Positions 16,428-24,985 are shown, counted from the stretch's first letter. The stretch: 39,235 nucleotides of DNA from Caryophanales bacterium (GCA_016291895.1 JAEEZO010000024.1:1-39235); one strand, 5' to 3'. Notes: generated by a model not told the origin, from the letters alone. Made by a program: numbers and translations.

Positions 16428-18104
16428 TTATTTCTTTTTAGCTTGTTGTGCTGTTTTAGTTTGATTACTATTTTTTTGTTCAGTTTGTTTATTTTGATTA
16501 TTATTGTTTTGTTGTTGTTCTTTCTGTTTCTTTAGTTCTTCTTGAACAACCTTTTTTTCTTTTATGGAAAACAAAATACCTTTTGAAAAACTTTCACATT
16601 CTTGGCTTGTTTGATCCATTATTTCAAATGTATATAGATATATTCTATCGTCATATTTAGTTGCATAATAGTAATACTTACCAAAAGAATTTGTAAGGGA
16701 GAAACCATACCATTTAATACCATTAGTTTCTTGTTCAGTAACTTTAGATGGATTACTATCTTTATAGAATTCTTTCATTTGGGTAATTAATCTTTTGTCA
16801 TTTCTAAATAATTGAAGGGCATTAAAAGTTACTTTACATTGATCATTACTTTTAGCTTTATCTTTACCTTTGCCTTTAGTTTTACTATAGGCATATTCAT
16901 ATAATCCAGAAGTAACATCTTTTTTAAAATCATTGGGAATAGTTACAACAAAACTTTTTTCTATATCAATATCTTTATCATATGTTATTACACCTTCATA
17001 TTTATAGTTATAGAAGATATTATCCCATATCGAAATATTAAACATACTATTAAGAACATAATTTGATACTAAAAGTAAAACAGTAGTTGTTGCTAAACCA
17101 GCAAAAATATTTCCAAAAGCTGTACCACCTTCATTAGCACACAATGTTTTTAATTCTCCTAAACTTGCATGAAGATTTTCAAGTTTAAATTTATATATCT
17201 TAGCATTTCCTTTAATAATATAATTTTTATTGAATGTAAGGCCAATAATAAAACTTGCAATTAAATATCCAGCTGCCACAAATAAGACATAATCTGGGAA
17301 AAGAGCAAATAAGATAGGAGGTACGATTACGAATAAAATACCAAAAAAGAAATTTTTTCGATAAAATAAATAGAAAGCAGTTAAGAAGAAAGCAGCAAAA
17401 TTAAATTTTCTTCTTGATATTTTTTCATAATTTTTACCAACATAAGCTCTAATTAAAGTATCACCAAAATCTTTGTCTAAATTAGAATCAACAGTTTTCG
17501 TATTACTACTAGCTGCCTGTTTTGGTTTATTATCTTGAACAGGATTGTTATTAACCGGAACATCATTATTTTGTATAGGGGATTCAGTTACTGTTTGTTC
17601 AATAGTTACATTCTCTTGAGGCATGTTATTATATACTTCTTGTTGCATCATAGCATTTTCTTGAGGAACATCATTGTATGCTTGTTGTTGCATCATGACA
17701 TTTTCTTGAATATTATTATATGCTTGTTGCATCATAACATTATCTTGAGGAACATCATTGTATGCTTGTTGCATCATAACATTCTCTTGAACATTATTAT
17801 ATGCTTGTTGCATCATAACATTTTCTTGAACATCATTGTATGCTTGTTGCATCATAGCATTTTCTTGAGGCATATTATTATATGCTTGTTCCATTGGAAT
17901 ATTTTCTTGTGGCATAGGACTTTGTTCAGTATAAGGAACATTTTGATTTACAACCATATTTTGTTCAGGTACAGTATTCATATCACTATTTGGTGTGGTT
18001 AATGAATTAATTAAATCATTGTTTTGAACACTGTTATTAACCTCATTATTGGTTGTTAACGAATTTATTAAATTGTTAATTTCTTGTTCTCTTGAATCAT
18101 TCAT
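16428..18104 (-). CDS. DUF2628-like membrane protein with Gln/Met-rich N-terminal repeats
   Basis: The start chosen is ATG 18104 (minus), 6 bases after GAGG; an ATG at 18116 overlaps that site. The 558-residue product opens with a low-complexity region. Two near copies of NLINSLTT/DLINSLTT are followed by eight tandem repeats of 13-15 residues of the type QENVMMQQAYNN (about residues 64-174). Residues about 220-310 resemble DUF2628: RRKFNFAAFFLTAFYLFYRK, then several membrane helices. A further helix near 330-350 leads to a C-terminal domain (about 370-520) that would be extracytoplasmic. A Gln/Asn/Lys-rich tail ends the protein. Function unknown; the repeats may be a flexible interaction arm. 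Confidence 0.75.
   Translation of the reverse strand: MNDSREQEINNLINSLTTNNEVNNSVQNNDLINSLTTPNSDMNTVPEQNMVVNQNVPYTEQSPMPQENIPMEQAYNNMPQENAMMQQAYNDVQENVMMQQAYNNVQENVMMQQAYNDVPQDNVMMQQAYNNIQENVMMQQQAYNDVPQENAMMQQEVYNNMPQENVTIEQTVTESPIQNNDVPVNNNPVQDNKPKQAASSNTKTVDSNLDKDFGDTLIRAYVGKNYEKISRRKFNFAAFFLTAFYLFYRKNFFFGILFVIVPPILFALFPDYVLFVAAGYLIASFIIGLTFNKNYIIKGNAKIYKFKLENLHASLGELKTLCANEGGTAFGNIFAGLATTTVLLLVSNYVLNSMFNISIWDNIFYNYKYEGVITYDKDIDIEKSFVVTIPNDFKKDVTSGLYEYAYSKTKGKGKDKAKSNDQCKVTFNALQLFRNDKRLITQMKEFYKDSNPSKVTEQETNGIKWYGFSLTNSFGKYYYYATKYDDRIYLYTFEIMDQTSQECESFSKGILFSIKEKKVVQEELKKQKEQQQNNNNQNKQTEQKNSNQTKTAQQAKKK
17589..17915 (-). repeat. eight tandem 39-45-bp coding repeats (Gln/Met-rich)
   Basis: Within the membrane-protein gene, eight copies encode variants of (V/M/I)(P)QENVMMQQAYN(N/D). 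Units differ by presence or absence of the Pro codon and one extra Gln or Glu. DNA of neighbouring units is nearly identical, which favours recent expansion by slippage or unequal exchange. Confidence 0.9.
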
Positions 18105-18127
18105 ATAAATCCTCATTTTCCGTCTAA

Positions 18128-18133
18128 ATTATA
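18128..18133 (-). promoter_or_regulatory. -10 box for the repeat-bearing membrane protein
   Basis: On the minus strand the T-run of the upstream yigZ terminator is followed directly by ATGCTATAAT. The perfect TATAAT (18128-18133) lies 23 bases before the ATG at 18104. Confidence 0.6.
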
Positions 18134-18136
18134 GCA

Positions 18137-18164
18137 TAAAAAAAGAAAGCTTGGCTATCTTTCT
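18137..18164 (-). terminator. likely terminator after yigZ
   Basis: Read on the minus strand, AGAAAG and CTTTCT flank a 9-base loop, followed by a run of seven T's. The stem starts in the last two codons of yigZ. The stem is short (6 bp), so confidence is moderate. Confidence 0.6.
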
Positions 18165-18724
18165 ATTTTAATTTCTTTTATGTTTACAATATTATATTTA
18201 CTTTCTAATATGTTTTTTATATCCTTATCACATTTAATAGTATAAATAACATTATTTAAATATTCCTTAGTATAATTATCTTTTATTAAATATTCTAAAT
18301 CTTTTTGTTCACTATAATTAACTTCTATTTTTATTTCATATCCGTCAATTAATTCTCGTAAAGTGGAATTGTTTATTGCTTCAAGTGTTGCTTTTCGATA
18401 AGCTCTAACTAGTCCTCCTGCTCCTAATTTAATACCTCCAAAGTATCTTGTTACAACACATAATATATAATTTAGATCTTTATTTTGTAATATTTCCATA
18501 ATAGGTACTCCTGCAGTACCTCCTGGTTCTCCATCATCACTAGATTTTTTATTATTATCAATGATATAAGCGTAACAATAATGTGTTGCATCTTTATATT
18601 TGTTTTTTATTTTATTAAGTTCATTTGTTACTTCATCTTTATTGTAAACTTTTATTAAATTTGTAAAGAAAAAGGATTTATTAACTTCTAGTTTATTACT
18701 TATGTTTTCTTTTATTACTTTCAT
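18155..18724 (-). CDS. yigZ: YigZ/IMPACT family protein
   Basis: The 189-residue protein carries both signatures of the YigZ (UPF0029/IMPACT N-terminal) family: SDDGEPGGTAGVPIMEIL (62-79) and VVTRYFGGIKLGAGGLVRAY (90-109). The C-terminal RNA-binding-like domain (about 130-189) is also present, so the length is slightly shorter than typical 200-220. The family is universally conserved; eukaryotic IMPACT regulates translation through GCN2, while the bacterial role is not settled. It is divergent from the lipid kinase gene. Confidence 0.9.
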   Translation of the reverse strand: MKVIKENISNKLEVNKSFFFTNLIKVYNKDEVTNELNKIKNKYKDATHYCYAYIIDNNKKSSDDGEPGGTAGVPIMEILQNKDLNYILCVVTRYFGGIKLGAGGLVRAYRKATLEAINNSTLRELIDGYEIKIEVNYSEQKDLEYLIKDNYTKEYLNNVIYTIKCDKDIKNILESKYNIVNIKEIKIER

Positions 18725-18818
18725 AACTCACCAATGTAATTATATAATATTATACCTTAATTGTCATACTTTCTTTTAATTATATAGAAAAAATGATAAA
18801 ATTAAAAAAGGTGGTGTT

Positions 18819-19697
18819 ATGAAACATATATTTTTAATTAATCGTTTTAGCCTAAAACATCGAACTGATAAAATGGTTGAGGCTTTAAAAAGAGTTTGTA
18901 AAAGAAGAAAACTTGATTTTGAAATTGAAATTAATAATGATATTTATTCTACAGAAGACATTATTAATAAATATAAAAATGCTAAACATATTATTTATGC
19001 GATTGGTGGAGATGGTATCTTAAATCGTGTTATGAATGCTATTTTAAAAACCAAAAATACTTTTTCATATATTCCATATGGATCTGGTAATGACTTTGAT
19101 CGTAGTGCACAAGAATTATTTCATAATGGTATTAATGAAGTTGATTTAATTAAAATTAATAATATGTATTGTATGAATGTTGTATGTTTTGGTATTGATG
19201 CTGAGATTGCCAATAAAGGTACGGAATCAAATAGTACGGTTGTTCCAAGAGAAGATAAATATATTGCAGCAATTATCTCACATTTTATTCATTTTAAACC
19301 CTTTGAATTTAAAATTAAATCTGGTATGGATAAAGAAGAAGGATTATATTCTACAATAACAGTATGTAATGGAAGATATTATGGGGCTGGTTTCCATCCA
19401 AATCCTCATGGATCTTTAGATGATGGACTTATGGACGCTATTGTTGTTGATAAGATGTCTAAACTTCAATTAATTAATTACATTTTAAAACTTAAAAAAG
19501 GTAAACATGAAAGTATGCTTAAAGTTAAAAATGTTAAAACTAGCAAAATGGTTATTGAATCACCAGTACCAATAACAGCTAATATTGATGGTGAAGAATT
19601 AACTGATACAAGATTTGAACTTAAAATTGAAAAGAAAGCTTTAAAAGTATATTATGACAAAGATTTAATTGATGAAATATTAAAGGAAGTTAAATAA
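18819..19697 (+). CDS. diacylglycerol kinase-family lipid kinase
   Basis: The 292-residue protein has the DAGK catalytic signatures AIGGDGILNRVMNA (61-74) and IPYGSGNDFDRS (85-96), then the C-terminal domain with PNPHGSLDDGLMDAIVV. It is related to YegS/DagK/BmrU soluble kinases that phosphorylate diacylglycerol or other lipids with ATP at the membrane. AAGGTGGTG gives a good ribosome site. Its stop overlaps the start of an acyltransferase gene (TAATG), so the two enzymes are likely co-made for phosphatidate or glycerolipid metabolism. Confidence 0.85.
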   Translation: MKHIFLINRFSLKHRTDKMVEALKRVCKRRKLDFEIEINNDIYSTEDIINKYKNAKHIIYAIGGDGILNRVMNAILKTKNTFSYIPYGSGNDFDRSAQELFHNGINEVDLIKINNMYCMNVVCFGIDAEIANKGTESNSTVVPREDKYIAAIISHFIHFKPFEFKIKSGMDKEEGLYSTITVCNGRYYGAGFHPNPHGSLDDGLMDAIVVDKMSKLQLINYILKLKKGKHESMLKVKNVKTSKMVIESPVPITANIDGEELTDTRFELKIEKKALKVYYDKDLIDEILKEVK

Positions 19698-20263
19698 TGT
19701 TATATGATATTTTAAAACCTTTAATATGGTTAATAACAAAGGTTTATATTCATCCAACTATTATTGGTAAAGAGAATATTCCTAAAGAAGGAAGAGTAAT
19801 TCTTGCTGGTAATCATGTTCACCTACTTGATCCTGGTCCTTTAATTATTTCTTCTAAAAGAAAAATTCATTTTCTTGCCAAAGCTTCTTTATTTAAATTA
19901 CCTCAAGGTATTATTTTTCGTCATTGTAGTTTAATTAAAGTTAATCGTGATGGTCATGATAAAAAAGCTTTAGATGAAGCAATTAAATGTCTAAAAGAAG
20001 AAAAAATAGTAGGAATCTTCCCTGAAGGTACTAGAGAACGTGGTAGGGGATTAATGGAATTTAAATATGGAGCTGTTAAAATGGCTAATGAAACTAATAG
20101 TCCTATTATTCCTTTCGCCATTATCGGAAAATTTAATCCTTTTAAGAAAACAATCTTTGTCTTTGATAAACCATTTATAGTATCTGGTAACATTGAAAAA
20201 GATAATAAAAATTTAAGAAATAGAGTAAGTAAATTATTAAAGACATATAAAGTGTCATCTTAA
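19697..20263 (+). CDS. plsC: 1-acyl-sn-glycerol-3-phosphate acyltransferase (PlsC family)
   Basis: The 188-residue protein contains the acyltransferase motifs: GNHVHLLDPGP (38-48) with the catalytic Hx4D pair His40/Asp45, the FRHCSLIKVNRDG block (about 74-86), and FPEGTRERGRG (108-118), which binds the glycerophosphate. KYGAVKMA and PIIPFAIIG complete the family pattern. It makes phosphatidic acid from lysophosphatidic acid. The 3' end of the gene forms the left arm of its own terminator. Confidence 0.9.
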   Translation: MLYDILKPLIWLITKVYIHPTIIGKENIPKEGRVILAGNHVHLLDPGPLIISSKRKIHFLAKASLFKLPQGIIFRHCSLIKVNRDGHDKKALDEAIKCLKEEKIVGIFPEGTRERGRGLMEFKYGAVKMANETNSPIIPFAIIGKFNPFKKTIFVFDKPFIVSGNIEKDNKNLRNRVSKLLKTYKVSS

Positions 20264-20282
20264 TTTACTAACTCTTTTTTTT
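20222..20282 (+). terminator. long terminator hairpin embedded in the plsC 3' end
   Basis: A 15-base arm (20222-20236) pairs with 20261-20275 with a single A-A mismatch; an inner GACA/TGTC pair extends it. Eight T's follow (20275-20282). The left arm is coding sequence, and the TAA stop starts the right arm. Confidence 0.75.
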
Positions 20283-20292
20283 ATGTTACATT

Positions 20293-20298
20293 TATAAT
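20293..20298 (+). promoter_or_regulatory. -10 box only 11 bases before the amylase start
   Basis: A perfect TATAAT 11 bases before ATG 20310 predicts a start site 4-6 bases from the ATG, so the mRNA would be nearly leaderless and lack part of the AGGTGAG ribosome site (20299-20305). Confidence 0.45.
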
Positions 20299-20309
20299 AG
20301 GTGAGAAGA

Positions 20310-22172
20310 ATGGAAGAACTAGATAATATAAAATTCTCTATAAAAGAAATAAAGAGTGATGATCGTGGTTGTAAATATAATGTTACAATCAAAGTTCCTA
20401 TGTCTATTGGTTTTATCGAAAGAATGAAGTTTATTGCAGAAAATGATATAGCTCGTCATGCGTTTCAATTACATCATGTTGTAAATAAAGATAATTATGT
20501 TTATTTTAATGGTGATTTTTATTTGGAAACGAGTGCCCTATATCATTTTTATTTTTCTTTTGAAGCCAATCATAAATTTATCTATTATAAGAAAAAGAAT
20601 AGGAATGAATATAATTCTGTATCAAGAAGTGATATGTGGAAATTAAGTGTTAATTATAAAACACCAGATTGGGCTAAAAACGCTATTATGTATCATTGCT
20701 TTGTTGATCGTGTTAATCGAAAAATAAAAAAGAAAATAATTCTTCCTAATCGACATCTATATCCATCATTTAATAGTGAACTAAAAGCAGGACCTGACGA
20801 AAATGGTATTTGGAATAATGACTTTTATGGTGGTGACTTATTAGGTATAGTTGATATGTTAGATTATATTTCATCTTTAGGTGTTAGTATTATTTATTTA
20901 TCACCAGTTGTAAGAAGTCAATCTAATCATCGTTATGATACAGGAGATTATTTAGAAGTTGACCCTTACGCAGGTACTAATGATGATTTAAAAAAACTAT
21001 GTGATGAAGCTCATAAAAGAGGTATGAAAGTTATACTTGATGCTGTTTTCAATCATACTGGTAATGATAGTAAATATTTTAATGAATTTAATAACTATGA
21101 TAGTGTAGGAGCTTATCAAAGTAAAGAGTCCCCTTATTATAATTTTTATCGTAAACATGAAACACCTGATAAAACTTATTTTGATTATTGGTGGGGGATG
21201 AAGAATTTACCAGTTTGTGATGGGGAATCCGTTGATTGGCAAAATTATATCTATGGTGTTGGCGGTGTAATTGATAAATGGTTTAGTTTAGGTATTGATG
21301 GCCTTCGTCTTGATGTTGCTGATGAATTAAGTGATCGTTTTATTGAAGGTATAAGAATTGCTGTTAAAAGAAATAAACCTGATGGTTTTATTCTAGGTGA
21401 AGTATGGAAAGATCCTACAAAAATGAATCGTGGTTACATAACAAGTGGCAAAGGAATGGATTCTGTTATGAACTATGAATTAATTGATGCATTGATTCGT
21501 TATTTTAAATATAGTGATGTTACAAAACTTAATTGGAAACTTAATGAAATTTTACGTGATTATCCTGATGAAACTATTAAAACATTAATGAACTTTACTT
21601 CAACTCATGATATTAGTAGAATTATTAATATTTTTGCATCTAATGAATTTAATTATTATGGAGAATGGGCTTGGAATTTAATAAATGATGACTTAGCTTT
21701 TTGTAAAAATTATAAAATTAGTAAAAAAGATTATCAACAAGCTAAAAATATATATAAAGCTTATGTTTTCTTTTTAACATTCTTTCCAGGTATTTTATCT
21801 ATTTTCTATGGAGATGAATTGGGTCTTCAAGGTATGGGTAACCTATATAATCGTCAACCATTTCCTATTGGAAAAGAAGTTGATTTTGATTTAATAAACT
21901 TTTTTCGAGAAATTGGTAAAATTAGAAAAGCTGAACCATTTTTAGGTAGGGCTGATACAAATATTTATGATGTTAATGATAAATATGTAATGTTTGAAAG
22001 AGTAGATGATGACCATAATATTTTAGTAACTGTTAATCGAACAAATGAAGAAATTAAAACACCAATACCTTCTTTTTATCAAAATAGTGAAGTATCATAT
22101 AACCTTTATGGAGATAATGATGAAGTTATTCATCCATATGGTGGTTTGGTTTTAAGGAAAATAAAAAAGTGA
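20310..22172 (+). CDS. glycoside hydrolase family 13 (neopullulanase/cyclomaltodextrinase-like)
   Basis: I start at ATG 20310; a GTG at 20301 is also possible. The 620-residue protein has an N-terminal beta domain (about 1-115, CBM34-like), then the GH13 barrel. Conserved regions are in order: DAVFNHTG (about 244-251), GIDGLRLDVADE (328-339, nucleophile Asp335), FILGEVWKD (360-368, acid Glu364), and FTSTHDISR (429-437, Asp434). The last has Thr-His-Asp instead of Asn-His-Asp. There is no signal peptide, so it acts in the cytoplasm on imported maltodextrins or pullulan fragments. The ending strand domain is present, so it is full length. Confidence 0.85.
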   Translation: MEELDNIKFSIKEIKSDDRGCKYNVTIKVPMSIGFIERMKFIAENDIARHAFQLHHVVNKDNYVYFNGDFYLETSALYHFYFSFEANHKFIYYKKKNRNEYNSVSRSDMWKLSVNYKTPDWAKNAIMYHCFVDRVNRKIKKKIILPNRHLYPSFNSELKAGPDENGIWNNDFYGGDLLGIVDMLDYISSLGVSIIYLSPVVRSQSNHRYDTGDYLEVDPYAGTNDDLKKLCDEAHKRGMKVILDAVFNHTGNDSKYFNEFNNYDSVGAYQSKESPYYNFYRKHETPDKTYFDYWWGMKNLPVCDGESVDWQNYIYGVGGVIDKWFSLGIDGLRLDVADELSDRFIEGIRIAVKRNKPDGFILGEVWKDPTKMNRGYITSGKGMDSVMNYELIDALIRYFKYSDVTKLNWKLNEILRDYPDETIKTLMNFTSTHDISRIINIFASNEFNYYGEWAWNLINDDLAFCKNYKISKKDYQQAKNIYKAYVFFLTFFPGILSIFYGDELGLQGMGNLYNRQPFPIGKEVDFDLINFFREIGKIRKAEPFLGRADTNIYDVNDKYVMFERVDDDHNILVTVNRTNEEIKTPIPSFYQNSEVSYNLYGDNDEVIHPYGGLVLRKIKK

Positions 22173-22185
22173 TATTTTACAGTTA

Positions 22186-22198
22186 ATTACATTGTAAT
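22186..22198 (+). promoter_or_regulatory. candidate operator palindrome over the -35 box
   Basis: A perfect 13-base palindrome ATTACA-T-TGTAAT overlaps the -35 hexamer (22192-22197) of the promoter for the secreted thioredoxin-fold gene. A dimeric repressor bound here would block RNA polymerase. The core TACA..TGTA resembles several repressor sites; the binding protein is unknown. Confidence 0.45.
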
Positions 22199-22219
22199 AC
22201 GATATTTTTGTGCTATAAT
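22192..22219 (+). promoter_or_regulatory. extended -10 promoter for the thioredoxin-fold gene
   Basis: TTGTAA (22192-22197), 16-base spacer, and TGCTATAAT (22211-22219), a perfect extended -10 (TGnTATAAT). It is one of the strongest promoters in the window. ATG 22242 follows GAAAGGAAA. Confidence 0.75.
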
Positions 22220-22241
22220 CTTAATAGAAAGGAAATAGAAA

Positions 22242-22940
22242 ATGAAGAAAACATTGTTAATATTAGTAATGGCTTTATGCTTAGTATTACCATTAACAGC
22301 AAAGGCAGAAGTTAAAACACTTAACTTAAAGGAAGCTCTAAAAGAAGAAGAAATTGAACTTGATAAAGCATTTGATAATTATAAAGAAAATGATGATCAA
22401 GCTGTAATTTATTTATTCCGTGGAAATGGATGTGCTTATTGTCGTGCTTTTCTAACTTTCTTAAATAGTATTGTTGGAGATTATGGAAAGTATTTCAAAG
22501 TAGTATCTTATGAAGTTTGGTACAATGAAGACAATGCTAAACTTATGAAACAAGTTGGTGATTACTTAGGTCAACCCGCTGAAGGTGTTCCTTATATCGT
22601 AATTGGTGATAAAGTATTTGGTGGATATTCAAGTAGTTGGGATGAAGAAATCAAATCAACAATCAAAGCATTATATGAAACTAAAAAAGGTAATCGTTAT
22701 GATGTAATGGTTGAAATGGTTGAAAATCCAAAAGATGAAAATGGTAATATTGTTAAATCAGGTGCTTCAACAACAGCTATTGTATTATGTACTGTACTTG
22801 CTACAATCGCTGGTATTGGTGTAACTGTTGCCTTTACTAATTATAAAATTTCATCACTTGAAGATAAGATTGAACTATTAGCAGAAAATAGAAGAAAATC
22901 TTCTGATCGTGAAGAAAAAAAAGAAAGTAAAAGAAAATAA
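22242..22940 (+). CDS. secreted, membrane-anchored thioredoxin-fold protein (CxxC)
   Basis: The 232-residue protein begins with a signal peptide (about 1-22, KKTLL...LTAKAE). A thioredoxin-like domain follows with active site GCAYC (63-67, Cys64 and Cys67), preceded by VIYLFRGNG and with a cis-Pro segment EGVPYIVIGD (114-123). A membrane helix (about 177-198) and a charged tail (to 232) anchor it, tail inside. It probably makes or reduces disulfides outside the cell; the partner is unknown. The gene has a strong extended -10 promoter with a palindrome on its -35 and is followed by a terminator. Confidence 0.8.
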   Translation: MKKTLLILVMALCLVLPLTAKAEVKTLNLKEALKEEEIELDKAFDNYKENDDQAVIYLFRGNGCAYCRAFLTFLNSIVGDYGKYFKVVSYEVWYNEDNAKLMKQVGDYLGQPAEGVPYIVIGDKVFGGYSSSWDEEIKSTIKALYETKKGNRYDVMVEMVENPKDENGNIVKSGASTTAIVLCTVLATIAGIGVTVAFTNYKISSLEDKIELLAENRRKSSDREEKKESKRK

Positions 22941-22967
22941 ATATGTTGCTTGCAACATATTTTTTTG
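22939..22967 (+). terminator. Rho-independent terminator after the thioredoxin-fold gene
   Basis: A 10-bp stem (22939-22948 with 22953-22962), loop CTTG, and a run of T's to 22967; the stem overlaps the stop codon. Confidence 0.85.
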
Positions 22968-22990
22968 ATATAAAATTATTGGAGGAAACG

Positions 22991-24097
22991 ATGATTTATT
23001 TAGCAATATTTTTACTTTTTATTCTATTAATTCTTTTAGTATCATATCCTATTAAATGTTTTTTAAAGTTTTCTTTTTTAGATAAATTAACTAAAAATAA
23101 ATATTTAAAATTATTAATATGTTGTATACCAATAATAATTGTCATACTAATATTTGGTTTTATTAATTCAATTATTGTTTTATTACATTTATCAATCTTT
23201 TTATTTCTTGTTTTATTAATATTGTTTTTATATCAAAAAATAAATAAAAAAGATTTAAAAAAGAAAAAATATTTTAAGAGATTAAATATTATTGATATTC
23301 GAAATATTGTTGCGGTTATTATAACAATTATTTATTTAGGAATAGGTATGTATTTAGATTTTCATGTTTTTGAAACTAAATATACTTTATATACTAATAA
23401 AGATATTAATGATTTTCGTATTATTCAGATTGCAGACTCCCATATCGGAACAACTTTTGATGGAAATGGATTTTATAAATATATTGAAAAGATTAGTAAG
23501 ATTGATATGGATATCTTTGTTATTACAGGTGACTTTGTTGATGATGATACAACACTTATTGATATGAAAAAAAGTTGTGAAGCATTTAAATTATTAAAGC
23601 CAAAAAAAGGTATTTATTATGTCTTTGGAAATCATGATCGAGGTTATTACAATAATCGTGATTTTAATGAAGAAGATTTAATTCGTGAACTTGAAAAGAA
23701 TGGTGTTAAAGTTTTACGAGATGAAGTTGTGGAATTAGATAATATCTATATAATTGGAAGAGAAGATAAATCAAGAACCACAAGAAAAAAAATTCAAGAA
23801 CTCACAAAAGATTTAGATAAAAATAAATATATGATTGTTCTTAATCATCAACCAAATGATTATGAAAATGAAAGTAGAGAAGAAGTTGATTTAGTATTAT
23901 CAGGTCATTCTCATGGAGGTCAAATGTGGCCTATAGGACCTCTTAGTGTAATAGTTGGTTCTAATGATGAATATTATGGACACAATCATATTGATAAAAC
24001 GGATTTTATTGTTACATCAGGTATATCAAATTGGGCTTTGTATTTTAAAACAGGAGCAAAATCCGAATATGTTATTATTGATATAAAGAAAAAATAG
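22991..24097 (+). CDS. membrane-bound calcineurin-like metallophosphatase (YkuE/YaeI-like)
   Basis: I start at ATG 22991 right after GGAGGAAACG; an upstream in-frame ATG at 22943 lies in the terminator. The 368-residue protein has about four N-terminal membrane helices (1-135). The metallophosphatase domain has IIQIADSHIG (about 149-158), ITGDFVDDD (about 179-187), VFGNHDRGY (about 212-220), LNHQPND and LSGHSHGGQMW (about 300-312). Relatives (YkuE, YaeI/LpxG) act on phospholipids or UDP-acylated sugars. The substrate here is unknown. Confidence 0.8.
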   Translation: MIYLAIFLLFILLILLVSYPIKCFLKFSFLDKLTKNKYLKLLICCIPIIIVILIFGFINSIIVLLHLSIFLFLVLLILFLYQKINKKDLKKKKYFKRLNIIDIRNIVAVIITIIYLGIGMYLDFHVFETKYTLYTNKDINDFRIIQIADSHIGTTFDGNGFYKYIEKISKIDMDIFVITGDFVDDDTTLIDMKKSCEAFKLLKPKKGIYYVFGNHDRGYYNNRDFNEEDLIRELEKNGVKVLRDEVVELDNIYIIGREDKSRTTRKKIQELTKDLDKNKYMIVLNHQPNDYENESREEVDLVLSGHSHGGQMWPIGPLSVIVGSNDEYYGHNHIDKTDFIVTSGISNWALYFKTGAKSEYVIIDIKKK

Positions 24098-24106
24098 TTT
24101 TATAAT
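24078..24106 (+). promoter_or_regulatory. promoter for the GlsB-like/lipoprotein genes
   Basis: TTGATA (24078-24083, 5 of 6 consensus), a 17-base spacer and TATAAT (24101-24106). The -35 lies inside the last codons of the metallophosphatase gene. It is followed by AAAGGAGATG and ATG 24128. Confidence 0.75.
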
Positions 24107-24127
24107 GAAGATAAAGGAGATGATTTT

Positions 24128-24388
24128 ATGTTATTCGTTATGCCAAATTTAACAGACTTATTAATAACTCTTGGAATTGGAGCTGTTGCCGGTTGGGGCG
24201 CAAGTTTTATTATGAATTCTAAAGGAGGATTAATAAGAAATATTATTGTAGGTATTATCGGTGGATTCGTAGGACGTTTTGTTCTAGGATTATTTGGTAT
24301 TGGAGCATCTAATATTATTGGAACGATTCTTGTTTCAATGGTAGGTGCATGCATTTTTGTATGGTTAGTAAAAAAATTAATTAAATAA
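24128..24388 (+). CDS. GlsB/YeaQ/YmgE family small membrane protein
   Basis: The 86-residue protein is hydrophobic with three membrane helices and Gly-rich turns: LGIGAVAGWGASFIM (about 15-29), IIVGIIGGFVGRFVLGLFG (39-57), and a final helix ending WLVKKLIK. This is the length and pattern of transglycosylase-associated/GlsB proteins, which are often induced by envelope or general stress. A strong promoter precedes it. It is followed 13 bases later by a lipoprotein gene in the same transcript. Confidence 0.85.
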   Translation: MLFVMPNLTDLLITLGIGAVAGWGASFIMNSKGGLIRNIIVGIIGGFVGRFVLGLFGIGASNIIGTILVSMVGACIFVWLVKKLIK

Positions 24389-24401
24389 AAGGGAGATTTA
24401 A

Positions 24402-24881
24402 ATGAAAAAAAGATTATTAGCAATTTTTGTTATTGCCTTACTATTAGTAACAGGCTGTGGAAAATCAAGTGGTAAAGTATTTAATGAAGGTAACTTTAAG
24501 ATTACTTTAACGGAAAATTTTGAGAAAAAAAGTTTAGCTAGTGCAACATATTATTATGAAAATAATAAAGATAATATTGGTGTAACAGTATTATTAGAAA
24601 CTTATGAAGCTTTAAAAGCTATTAATATTACAAAAGATACTTCATTAAAAGAATATGCAGATATTATTATTAAACAAATGCCAACAGCAACAATGAAGAC
24701 TGAAGGTAATTTTATGTATTTCACTTATTCTAAGGCAGTAGGTGGATCAACATATTTCTATATGCCTACAATGTTTAAAGGAGAGAATGGATTCTATCTA
24801 CTTAACTTCTTCTGTCTTGAAAAAGATAAAGATGCTAATATGGATAAATTTATTTCTTGGGCAAAAACTGTAGAAGTTTAA
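24402..24881 (+). CDS. small lipoprotein of unknown function
   Basis: The 159-residue protein has a lipoprotein signal peptide (KKRLLAIFVIALL) and lipobox LVTGC (15-19), so Cys19 is the lipidated residue and the mature protein sits on the outer face of the membrane. The mature part (about 140 residues) has alternating strand and helix segments: NFKITLTENFEKKS, VTVLLETYEALKA, FMYFTYSKAVGGSTYFYMP. This layout is often seen in substrate- or stress-related lipoproteins, but I cannot assign a family. Confidence 0.7.
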   Translation: MKKRLLAIFVIALLLVTGCGKSSGKVFNEGNFKITLTENFEKKSLASATYYYENNKDNIGVTVLLETYEALKAINITKDTSLKEYADIIIKQMPTATMKTEGNFMYFTYSKAVGGSTYFYMPTMFKGENGFYLLNFFCLEKDKDANMDKFISWAKTVEV

Positions 24882-24888
24882 AAAATAT

Positions 24889-24917
24889 AAAGTAATTGAT
24901 TTCAATTACTTTTTTTA
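24889..24917 (+). terminator. Rho-independent terminator after the lipoprotein gene
   Basis: A 10-bp perfect stem (24889-24898 with 24903-24912), loop ATTT, then a T-run to 24917. Confidence 0.85.
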
Positions 24918-24962
24918 TTATATTTTTTTCATTTTTTTCATATAAAATAAATAGATATATAG

Positions 24963-24974
24963 TATAATTATAAT
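24963..24974 (+). promoter_or_regulatory. tandem TATAAT boxes for the surface-protein gene
   Basis: Two perfect TATAAT hexamers stand head to tail (24963-24968 and 24969-24974), 17 and 11 bases before ATG 24986. TTGAGGTAA supplies the ribosome site. No clear -35 is seen. Confidence 0.5.
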
Positions 24975-24985
24975 TGAGGTAATGT

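Noticed and set aside
17535..18002. Plus-strand frame opposite the Gln/Met repeats
   Set aside because: It is a shadow of the repeats; the minus strand has a start site, a promoter and membrane domain.
24100..24423. Minus-strand frame over the GlsB-like gene
   Set aside because: The plus strand has a consensus promoter, ribosome site and a recognisable family; the minus frame has none.
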